Assembly: GCA_015680685.1 (NCBI GenBank)
Contig: MNCI01030970.1
Coordinates: 190,987 to 254,986, forward strand
Origin: Gnetum montanum
Taxonomy: Eukaryota; Streptophyta; Gnetopsida; Gnetales; Gnetaceae
Direction: 5' to 3'
Length of the DNA stretch: 64,000 nucleotides
Part shown: piece by piece, positions 46,450 through 57,249 of the stretch
How positions within the stretch are numbered: the stretch's first letter is position 1
Layout: the number at the start of each line of letters is the position of its first letter
Position numbers and translations under genes: made by a program
The notes under the pieces: generated by a model
The model's input: the letters and a program-made list of their open reading frames with translations, nothing else
Told to the model about the DNA's origin: nothing
Database searches by the model: none

Positions 46450-48160
46450 ATGGATACTACTAGAAAGCTAAAGGTAAATTTATCAAGAACAAATATAAGT
46501 TTATGGGTACTTGCAAGAGGAGTTTGAATAGAGTGGGATAATAGAGGAAAAGGTCTAGAATATTACCAATGCATCTATGGTGGAATGTTAAATCACAAAA
46601 GTGGCCCATGGCTAGATCCTAGAAAGTACACATCAAAAATATTACTGAAACACTTCCTAACCACTAAATTCTCCCAATCACACCCTAACTAAATTAAAGC
46701 AAAGACACTTGTTTGGCCTCACTAATGCAGAGCATGCAAAGAAAAAGAGATAGAGAAAGATTGAGAGATTGATAGAAACAAAAAGAGAAAACAAAAAAAT
46801 AGAGGGAAAGAAGACTATGAATATCATAAATACACTAATGGTTACTTGATACTCAATACTTCCTTATGTTACTAGATACTCAATACTTATTGCATTAGGG
46901 AAGAAACTCTCATTTTTCCTTACTAAGGTTACATATAGAGAGGAATGGCAATACATGAGGAAAGGAAATGAGAAGAAGAAAAGATAAATATAGTACATGA
47001 AAGAAGAAATTGTAGTATGTAAATTTTGAAAGCAAAAGAGAAAGAGGAGAAAAAGGAATATTGTGTATACACCTATCATGAGGATGATTCTATGCCACAA
47101 ACGTGAGACATAGCTTAATCCTATACACTATATTGCTAAAAAGGATATAATCTATATATTGTTAAAGTAATCCCTCCCTATTCTACTTAAGAATACAATT
47201 AGTCATACCCTCACTTGAAAGAATGAGATATTTAGTCACTCAAAACTCTCACTAATTATGTACAGCACATAGAGTAGAATGGGATAGATAGCTTAGGGAA
47301 ACATGAAGAAAATATCTAAAGAAATAGTAGAATATGGAATAGCGAGGGGGAGTAGTAAGCAAAATAGTACAAAAGAAAATAGAGTTTAGAGCAGACTTGT
47401 TATCCCAACATAGTAAATATCTTGTCATAGTATACAAGAGCTGATGAAAGGTAAACTGCCATTTGAAGAATGCACATTCAATGTCAAACATTGAGCAAGT
47501 TCAATACTAGGAATTGACTATATGTAGTAGTACTTTAGAAAGTTTCTTCTAGTGTTAGACTAGTGGATACAAAAATGATGTGATGTTTTAATGTTAAGAA
47601 ATTTCTTATAACTTAATATTGCTTGCTAACCATAAAGAGCTAGCAAAATGATACTAATAGAGAATTGATTCAAAAGTTAAATGTGATCTTAACAAGCACT
47701 AATAGATGTCTGCCACTAAGGAAAAAGTAATAAACAAAGAATAAAAGTATTCAATCATAGAAATTCAAGTGTGAATTACATTTGACATTAAACATCATGA
47801 CATTCTTATAAGTTTATTTTTCATAAACAATCATTGTATGCCTTGATGATTATGAAATTGATGTGGCATGTTGATGTTGAAATGTTCACTATCTATTATT
47901 GACTAATAATAGCAAATGATAAGAGTTAAAAAAAATAGAAGTGTGTCTAATAGATACTAGTAGATGTCCACCACATAGAAAAAATGACAAACAAAGATAT
48001 TTAAACATTTCAAAGCTTATGTGTCCAACATTATCATATTAGAAATGAGCTTTTGAGTAGTTGATTGATAAGGACAAAAGAAATATTTCTTTTAATGTGA
48101 GGATATATCAAGTTTTTCAAAGCCTAAATCAGCAAAATCAACATCAAAGTTAGACTCATT
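46450..48160. other. Internal stretch without recognised genes
   Basis: Lies where RT and integrase would be expected. No RT or integrase motif on either strand. 46730-47100 is A/G-rich. Confidence 0.4.
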
Positions 48161-48742
48161 ATTTAGGTCTATTAAGTTTACAATAGTAGTAGGATTCTTA
48201 TTTGAGGAAGTAACTGTATATTTTCTTAGAAGTTCAATTTTGATATTAGCTAGTTTACCACTAAGATGATAGGGTTAGGCTTCACAATCTAAGCAAGAGA
48301 CACCTAGAATTTATGTATCAACTAAGATGATTATCTCAAGATTACAACAAGGGAAGTGAATCTCTTGATGTATAGGAGATGATACTACAAGATGTTGAGC
48401 TAGCCAAGGATGTCCTAGTATTCTATTGACATTGAGACATTCACATGTGACCATAAAGAGAACTTTGGATTATATAGGATCATCCAATATGAACAGTAGC
48501 CTAATAAAATATTTGACTTCCACTCACATATTGTTAAAGGAAATAGGATTAATGTGGGTCTTATTGAAAGATACTTGATCATAAATACCAAGATGCTTGA
48601 TAACAATCCATGTGATCATGTTAGATCTAACACAATCATCAACATATATTAGTCGAACAGAAGCATTAGGTGATACTTTCATGGGGATGTAGAGTGGTAG
48701 TTGATAGATATTTTGATGGGGATGTAGAGTAGTAGTTGACAA
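48160..48742 (-). pseudogene. Protease remnant of the gag-protease element
   Basis: Reads NIYQLPLYIPMKVS, then VDDCVRSNMITWIVIKHLGI (active-site loop, D-D-C) and, after a frameshift, NRILGHPWLAQHLVVSSP and IHQEIHFP. SSPIHQEIH is shared with the protease at 21.4-22.2 kb, and NMITW with 56.5 kb, tying the three elements together. Confidence 0.7.
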
Positions 48743-50361
48743 ATACTCCTTATCTTCAACTCATCCTTGATGTTCTTACTATGAAAGTTCAAATAATCTT
48801 ATCCATAATGAGGTACTTGATAGAAGGAGGATATAGACTCTATTGTAGCTAGAATGTCACTTAGGACTATAATTCTCTTAAGAACATAATATAAAGCTGC
48901 ATGATGCTCTTTAGATATTATTATGAGGTCATACAAGGATAAGTTGATTCCATTAGAGTGGATAATAGTGGTCATCTATTATAGGACCTTGTTATCTCTA
49001 AATTGAGATGCCCATGGGGCTGGTATCATTGTGATTGGTTGTATAGGATTAGAAAAATATGGAAGGTTTCTTGAAGGAATGGTTTGCTATTATTTCTAGG
49101 AAATAAAGCTTTTTAATATTTTAAAAGGCTTCTTTTATGCATTAGTAAGTTTCTCCTTCTACTTGCCTAATTATGACTCGCTATTTTGTAAGCTACAAGT
49201 AAGGATTCTTTCTTAAGGTGATGGAAAAGGAAAATCAATATAGCAAGTGAAGGGATATTTTGAAATTTAGTGTCATAGCGAACTAGATGAGGGTAGAAAG
49301 GATGGATATGTTTAGTAATAATAGTAGAGTGATAAGTATAAGTAACAGTACAAGACATAGTTGGATTTTGGTTAGTTGGAATAACACTAATGTCATAAGG
49401 AGATGAGGAAGACTGATTTAATTTTGATGAAGTCGTATTCTAGTTAGACCAATGAATTATACAAGTTTTTTGAGGTTATCATGGATAATGCTGATGATGC
49501 TTGTGATCAAACTAGCGAATGAAATAAGGCTTCCTATGTGGGGAGTGACAAGATTTAGGTTCTAGTTTGAAGGCTAAAATAGTACTTCTAGCTCCTAAGG
49601 GATTCTGAAATACCCTCTAGCTATTGATTATCTAGATGCATAGTGGATGGCTCACTTTCTGCTACTATTTTTCTCTTATCTATGATATCCTATATTTCAT
49701 CCTTTAGATTCCTATAATTATATATGTCATGACCAATAGTCTCATGCTAAGAACAATACTTTCAATAATCATACCACTTAGGCATCTTAGGGTCACCATC
49801 ATATCTCTTAGAGGGATCCATTATCATAAGCTAAATGTGAAAATAACATACTCTTTCCTAATGAAAAACTTACTTCCTTGTAAGATGTCTATCCTAAAGA
49901 AGATTGTTAAGAAGCATAGAATGCCTCATAGGTATCTTAGTGTATTGATCTCTACTTCTTTGAGGTTTGTGTTGTTGGGTAGAAGACAAAGCTATTGAGG
50001 AAGCATTTCTTTGTTTCTTAGAAAGAGAAGAAACACCCTGAGATATTGATTATCCTTTCTCTTGTTTCATAGCCTTGTTAGCTTTGTTATCAATTAACAA
50101 GAATTCTTGATCTCCATGTTGAATGGTGGTCTCTTCAATGCTTCTGGTAGCTTGGAAAGTATCATTCAGAGAATGAGGCCTAGGACAAGCCATCCTCTTC
50201 TAAATGTATTCAATGACTACAGCTTAGAATATGTCTTATAGGTGACATTTCTCCAACTGATACAACAGTTTAGTTGATGTTCTTATCTATTTAGAAATGA
50301 TTTTTTCAATAGGACTATTTGGAGCTTATTTTTTAGCTATGAAGGACATGATACTAGTGCT

Positions 50362-50556
50362 TTAAGGTACATTGAACTTGAAGTATTCAATAAAGTCTAC
50401 AAGTAATTGCTCCATAGAGGTAATAAATCCATAAGGTAAGGATCTATACCATTCTAAAGCTCTTCCAAAAAGAGATTTAGAATAACATCTTAATACAATG
50501 TGAGGGTAAGAGACAAGAAGAATGCATTCATTCATGAATGTGACTACATGATTCAT
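50362..50556 (-). pseudogene. Gag remnant of the gag-protease element
   Basis: Reads SYPHIVLRCYSKSLFGRALEWYRSLP and ITSMEQLLVDFIEYFKFNVP, in the order of the retrotransposon-gag domain; the 19.6-20.1 kb gag has LDCYRALPRSSIS and LEELLTQFVNRFKYN at the same places. The frame continues with stops on both sides, over about 48.8-50.9 kb. Confidence 0.75.
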
Positions 50557-51264
50557 AGGATCCCCTATTTCATCATTGTATTATGTAAAATATTATAGTA
50601 AAACTCACTTGGGTAAAAATAATAAGGAAATAAGATAACTTATATGATTTCCTAGGACTTAATCCAATGAAATAGATGAATTTCCCTGCATAATCAACAC
50701 CTTAACAACTTTTTCCTTGATGCTTTGTAGAAAAAGAATAACCTCATTAAGTAATTCCAATAACTATGAATTTATTTTAGGGAGGTGAGGGACAAGTTGA
50801 GTTTCAATAGCAAGAGATGATATTAAAGGGGATGCATGTATGGAATGGGTTCAAATGTAGTAAGAGCAAGTATACCTAATGAAATGGAATTAAGTGAGTA
50901 TATAGGAAAAGAAGATGTGATGAAAGGTTAGGAAATGCTAAACATTAGTGTAGTAGTGAAAGTAGGAAGCAAAATGAACTAGAAAGGAGGTATAGTAGGC
51001 TAAGATTAAGGAATTAGTACATGGATCCAAAAGGTAGGTTGGAGGATTAAAAGAAGGGATGGAAATTGCTAACATTATTAGGAGGAAACATATGGTAGGG
51101 TAGAGAAATAGAGCTCATGGAAAACATAAGTTTTCTTATGCTAGGGGAAATAGATCTAGGTGAAGAACTTTAAGTAGTTGTAATGTTGATATTATGAATA
51201 TGATGTGACAAAGAATTAGTCTTGTTACAAAGATGTATGATGAATATAATGTGACAAAGATCTA

Positions 51265-52000
51265 TGTGTTGATATGGATCTAAGGGATTCTCCATATGAT
51301 AGTGGGATAACACGAAAGAAATATAATGTATTAGCAAAAAGAGATGAAAATTACAAGGGACTATAAGGAGTTAAGAGTCACATAAATTTTTCTAATCATT
51401 ATTGAAAAAATGGTTGCTTTGTAAAGAAGCTAGTTTTGAAAATTTCTTCAAATGTCAAATGTTTCAAGTACCAAAGCCAAAAGCCAAATCCTTTTCTTTT
51501 AGGGGTATGCTCCTATTTATAAGTCATAAATGTTTTGTAGATCATGAAAAAATGATGCATTGGAGTACACAAAATATTCTAGAAGTTTTTGGATAATAAA
51601 AATGACATGTGATTATAGCAGACATTAAAAATGTAGTTGATGTGGAAGATAATGTTAGACATCAAAAGAAGAACTAATGTTGGGCATCAAAGATTAATAT
51701 GATGCTATACGTCAAGGAGAGTATTAAAGAAGCTAAAGTTAGAATCGATGCAAGATATAACATTGAATGTCAAAACTGAAGGCTAAAAACAAGCATTCCA
51801 AATGACATTACAAATGACATGAGACATCATTTTTTACGAATGCTAAAGAACAAAATAGAAATAATGTAGCTAGCAACATAGAGCATTGAATTTGTAATTG
51901 CTAAAGATGGCTTGAGCTAGAAAAGCCTATAGAATACACCTAGAACTCTGACTTACGCAGAAAAAAGCCAAAGTAGGTATAAAAAGATCATTCCTCATCA
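51265..52000 (-). repeat. LTR of the gag-protease element, right (5' LTR)
   Basis: Ends ttcctcatca. Matches 45735-46449. No clear primer site is seen to its left, so the primer tRNA is not assigned. Confidence 0.75.
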
Positions 52001-52039
52001 AAAATATTTTTCCCTATAATATCTCATGTGTGATTTAAA

Positions 52040-53330
52040 TAACCAACCTTTTATAAATAACTTTCTTGCCTAATCTTACTATTTTATAAAATTATGTAAT
52101 TAATAAAATTGAAAAGAAGCTTGATAAATGGAAAGTGAAAAAGCCTACACTTGTTAGCAAGATTTTAGTTCTTAATCATATGCTTTAATCAACTCATATT
52201 TATTACCTAAGTGTTGGGATCCTTCTAAAAATTCTTATGATAACATTGATTATGTTTTCATTTTTTTTCTTAGTCTATTAAGCAATATAAAAAAGGGTTT
52301 TCTAGAGTTTCTTGGGATATTTGCACTAGCAATAAGAAAGATTCAGACTTTGCCTCAATAATTATTATAATTAGAGTATTTCTCTTGCAGCAAAATGGAT
52401 TGTAAAGTACATTGATGAAGAAGATGTTTGGATGTACCTTTAAAGAAATAAACTTATGCAAGAAAAACCTAAAAATAATAACTATTGATTTTTAAATAAT
52501 TTTCTTTATTATCTTCTCTTTCCTTAGACAATTTTGACCCCTAGTTCTTTAGTTTTGAAACAAATTTGAAAAACATGGTGCAAGCTTAGTAACTATTAAA
52601 ATCGTAATCATATTACAGTTTTAGAAGATATGCTTAAGAAATAAGCCTATGTTGACTTTCTTTTAGTAAAGGAGCTTCGGCTACTAATGCATCTAGATTG
52701 TATACTACTTAGAGCAAGATTGATATCATTGTAGTTTCTTGTTTGTGTATGCATGATAGATGGATTACATGGAAGGAGGCTTCTAGCCTCTATGGTTTAA
52801 ATAGAAAGAAGAAATTTTCTTAAATTAATTTTTGGTATTGAAAATTTATTTAAAGTTGACAATGGTTTTCATTAGGGTTCTAGATTTTTTTTTTTGAAGG
52901 ATGACAAATTTTATTTGTCCTTTTAACTCCAAAGTTGCATCCTTGATTATTCCAAATAATTATTTTATTGATAAAAATTCAATAAGTTATGGAATATGCA
53001 GTTATCATTGTAATTTTGGATATAGAAATTGAAATTTTTTTAGAAAGTTTCTACATTTCCTAAAATTCATATTTTTTTATAGTGTCTTATTCATCAAGGT
53101 CTTCCAATTATTACTCCATTTAAAAATTTGAGAATTGTTTTTCCTTAATGTCCTCATTGTGAAAGTGAAAACTCTTTTCTCATGTTTATTTTAATGTCTC
53201 ATTATATAGCATTCTCTAAAATGAACATTCAGAATTTGTACCTTTTAACCAAGCATTAATAAAATCATTCTCGATGATCAACCTACTTTGTCTACTTTAT
53301 TTCTTTGCATTTGGAAATATATTTGACCAT
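52040..53330 (+). pseudogene. LINE-type ORF2 3' remnant
   Basis: At about 52105-52200 the frame reads KKLDKWKVKKPTLVSKILVL and THIYYLSVGIPS, the segment after the RT core of plant LINEs. At about 53085-53170 another frame reads LIHQGLPIITPFKNLRIVFP, a stop, then CPHCESENSFLMF, matching the zinc-ribbon-like RT-associated segment (CPxC...E...H). Between them WKEASSLYG and KVDNGFH-like pieces fit. Frameshifts and stops are frequent. No poly(A) end or target duplication is seen before LTR-G. Confidence 0.6.
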
Positions 53331-53335
53331 GAAAC

Positions 53336-54231
53336 ACCTTGATGAATCATGGTTTGCCAGGTGTTGATATCGAACCCCTATTATCGAACCCCTGATATCG
53401 GGTACAAGATATCATGTTTGATGAGTCCCAATATCGAACCCCCAATATCAAGTACCTGATATCACAACCTGTTTAGCGATATTGGATACGCAATATCGCA
53501 GTTCCTGTGTGATCCTATAAATACACAATGGGACACATAGGAGAGTAAGAGGTTAGTTAGTATTAGAGTAGGATATTTTTGTCAATTTTTCCTCTCAACC
53601 CGTTTTCCCCAGTGCATGCCCGCAGTGTGATGATTGTAATTGTATGAAACCTTTATTCGAGTGTGACATCCTTGTACACGCACATGACCAGAAATAAAGA
53701 TTGAGATTACTTCATCATTGTAGCATTCACTTAATTTTAATTATTATTTATTGCTTTTGTAATTAATATTTCTCTACCCTCATCTCCTATCCCTGTTAGC
53801 AAACATGGAATGAGTACGACTTAATCACGAGCATTTTAAGTGTAACTACTTGGTATCCTAGCAGTGCACCTAGGACATGCGCTTGGTAATCCCAGTAGTA
53901 AAACACAAGGTCTAAGATGTGTACGGATGATTAAGGGATGGATGCTCATTGCACTTAGGCTAGCTTAGACTCACTTCATCCATTCCCTCTTAGCTTAATT
54001 AAAGTTATTTTCCATTGCCTCTAGGAGTAGCACTAGTTTAGGACCACATCATACACCTCACTTTGGACTAAACCATATGTGACAAAGCAAATACTAGTCT
54101 AGGTGGGAAGATAGCAAACTACCATCACCGAATAACTATCTAGATACCACAACTAGTCCATCTATGGAGTTCAACCAGATTGTGCTTGAACATTCGTATT
54201 CGTATGGTTGAGTGTAGGGGTACCTCGCCAC
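53336..54231 (+). repeat. LTR-G, 5'-truncated LTR, plus strand
   Basis: From ttgatgaatcatgg on it follows the family order: repeated gatatcgaacccc units (53370-53460), hairpin gcgatatt/aatatcgc (53476-53499), TATAAATA (53516-53523), poly(A) stem (53651-53700), end ctcatca. No primer site follows. Confidence 0.7.
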
Positions 54232-54439
54232 TCATCACACCTCAAAGAAAATTCAAGTTACAAATGAAAGCCCATAGCCCAAATTTTTATCGTAATTTGG
54301 TGGAGATTTGAAGGAAAAAATAATTACCTTTATTTTCCTACTAAAAATCCTATGCTATAGCCTTATATTGGCAAAATTTTAAATAATTTTTCAATGAAAA
54401 GTAATATTTTTAGTCCACACACTTCAAATTCCACTTACT

Positions 54440-54660
54440 CTAACTTTTGGAGGCCAAAACTTCTTCACATGTACTGAATTCGCCACATTTAAGCCTGTGA
54501 AGGCTAAGGAATTCTCCACATGCTGTATTCTAGCTTATGGAGGCAAAAAATGCTTCACATGTTGTATTCTAGCTTGTGGAGGTCAAAATTTCTTCACACA
54601 CTATAAATCTCATATATCATAGCTTGTGGAGCCTAAAAATACTTCACAAGCTACAAAAAT
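54440..54660 (+). repeat. Short degenerate tandem repeat, about five units
   Basis: Units of about 38-50 bases with core agcttgtggaggccaaaa and ttcttcacatg. A second pair of cacactac/cacaatgtg words follows to about 54800. Confidence 0.65.
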
Positions 54661-56303
54661 TGGCCTTTTCATTTCATACGATGCATATTCTAACTTCACA
54701 TACTATGGTAGCATGAAAGAAAACATGTGAGAGTTGGGCTTCAATTTCACACACTACACATCTCAATCTCACACAATGTGGCAGTGTGTAAGGTAGCATG
54801 TAACACTTTAGCTTTAAGTCCACATGTTGTACATTGATCCAGGAACAACTTGTGATGCTTGAAAACTGTAACAGATGCTAGCATAGCAAATCCAAAACCT
54901 ATTTATACCAAATTGAATGTCATTTTCTGGATCTTTTGGTAATCATCTTTTGAAAATATTCTTTGGGTAAAGAAAAATTTTTGCAACACACTTGCAGCTA
55001 AAAGATTAAGTAGCAGCAATAGAATAGTAGCTTTTCTAGCCTTTTACAGCCATTTATTAGTGTAGAACAAGCAAAGGACCAATGAGAATTAAATGGAGAA
55101 AAAAGCTATAATGATGGAAAAGATCAATGCTGGAAATCTAAGAGATCCCATGCAAGATAGTTTCACTCGCAGAGCCATGGTCTTCAAAAAGGATTTAGGG
55201 CATCCTAGGTGGTCTTTTCGATCACCCACAGACTTGAAAGATCTATTATTGGTTCATGTAAATGTAGATAAAAATGTAATAAAAATATGTGAAATGAGGT
55301 TGTAGCTCGATATCCAATAGTAGACAAAACAAGAGAATAATATTGCTAAATAGGAAAAACTACAAATCTTATATTAAGTAATGAATGTTAATGAATATAA
55401 GAATGAGGAGGGATTTGAGAATACAAATCAAGGCTTTAAAGCTTGAAAAATTAATATTCTGTTGTGATCCGATGTAGCTTGTGCAATGTGTCCTACGTAG
55501 AATCTGCATGTTTCTCCCAATCTGATCTACAACTCTACTAATTCTTGCTCCTAATTACAAAAATCTAAAGGATGATGTCTAGAATCTCATTGATAAGGGA
55601 AAGATATAATGAAAAGTGATCCATCCATGATGCATCTATACAACTAGCAGATAGAGGTATTTCAAAATTCCTTGAGGGATATAAGAACAATTTCAACCTT
55701 TAGGCTTGAATACAAATTTGGTAAGTCTCTGCCAAAAGAGCCTTACATCATTTGTTTGCCTAATTACAATTAATCCAAGTAGTCCTCACTATGACTTCAG
55801 AAGCCTTACATGCTTCATTGATTTGACTACAGTACACCATCTAAACCAAAGTGCTTATTATAATCTTCTTAACATATTTATGCCAACAACTCTCATTAGT
55901 TTACTTTTGCCTAGAATTCATCATCATTTTCTTTTCATCCTACTATATCTCATTTGAAACCTCAAAATACTATTTCATATGCTACACCTCATGAATTTTC
56001 TTTTCTTTCATCTCATGTAAAGATCCTGATCCATAATCAATAGACCAACGAGTTATGCTTAACTAAGAAAAAGAGGGAGGCAACCGATGCCCAAAAGCAA
56101 CCTTCTAAGACAACAAATAAAGTTTCCTTTTAGCATCAAGTGGAAGCTACATCTTCAAGTGGGCTCCCATATTCTTTTAATCATATTCAGCCTATTATGG
56201 TAGCACCTACTCTTCAACTATTGTAGCCTATGGACAACAAGATGCTATAGCAAATGGCCTCTATTGCCCATTCTAAAGATACCAATTTGTCCTTGTATGA
56301 ATT

Positions 56304-56720
56304 ATGGCAAGTTTTAAAGAACATCATGTTGCATTATATGATTTTCTAAAGAAGATTGTGGTTCTAAGTGACATTCCTACTTGGATGAAGGCTATATCCT
56401 CCTTTCTCCAAGTTCCTTGCTATGGATTAGATAGTCTAAACTTCTATGGTGAGAATATCAAGAAAAACTTAAAGATGAGGGATATCTATCAACTCCCACT
56501 TTATATCAATATCAAAGTGTCTATAGAAACTACCATTCCTCTAATACATGTTGATGACGATGTTTGATCAAATATGATCACATGGACTATTATCAAGCAT
56601 CTCAACCTCTAAGATCAAGTAGAATGCAATGAAACCTGTATTAATCTTATTTCCTTCAACGATATATGAGTAGAGTTTCTAGGTTTCATTAGGATACTAT
56701 TTATGGTAGGCAATGCTNGA
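56304..56720 (+). pseudogene. Protease remnant of the second Tat-like element
   Basis: Reads MRDIYQLPLYINIKVS, then LIHVDDDV, a stop, and SNMITWTIIKHLNL, close to the protease at 48.4-48.7 kb. The active-site loop reads D-D-D. A single N lies at 56718. The part with ILGR is not seen. Confidence 0.7.
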
Positions 56721-57249
56721 AGGATTCTTCTCATCCTTCTTATTCTACAACTCGAAAATTTATTACAAAAACTATGACCTTAGATTCTTAGTCTTCAATA
56801 GAGTTGTCTTGTTTACCATCTTTTGTTTCCCATTAGGTGTGGATATTTACTAGCATGCGTTAGGATTTTTCTTCCGCTTATTTTTTGCTATTTGTTATCA
56901 TCAAGCAATGCTGGTTAGTGAATTTTCTTTAAATTTTCTTCTCTTTAATCATTTATTATTAATGAGTAATGTTAAATTAATAAATGGTTGTCACTTTTAA
57001 CATGTCACATCAATTTATTATGGTCGTTACTAAGAAGAAAAATGACTATGATAAAGATGACATGAACATTAAATTTTTATTTCTCTTGAAAATTCTTACA
57101 AAATCTTGATGCACGTCATAACTTTTGATGTGATGTCAAATCTATTGACAAAGACACAATGTTTTCGAAAAAAATTTTACATTAGAAATGAATAATGTAT
57201 GAAAAAATAAACAAATAAAAAAATTGTTTACAAAATTTTGCTAACTAGC

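Larger units (their letters stand above)
45735..52000 (-). mobile_element. Gag-protease-only LTR element, minus strand
   Basis: Direct repeats of about 720 bases at 45735-46449 and 51265-52000 enclose 4.8 kb. On the minus strand gag (50556-50362) and PR (48742-48160) are readable, but no RT, RNase H or integrase. The PR wording matches the Tat-like copies here. Elements of the TR-GAG type are known to keep gag without pol; a plain internal deletion is the alternative. Confidence 0.65.

Noticed and set aside
53365-53500. CRISPR-like array from gatatcgaacccc repeats
   Set aside because: Few, irregular, adjoining units without unique spacers, inside an LTR U3 of a plant element.
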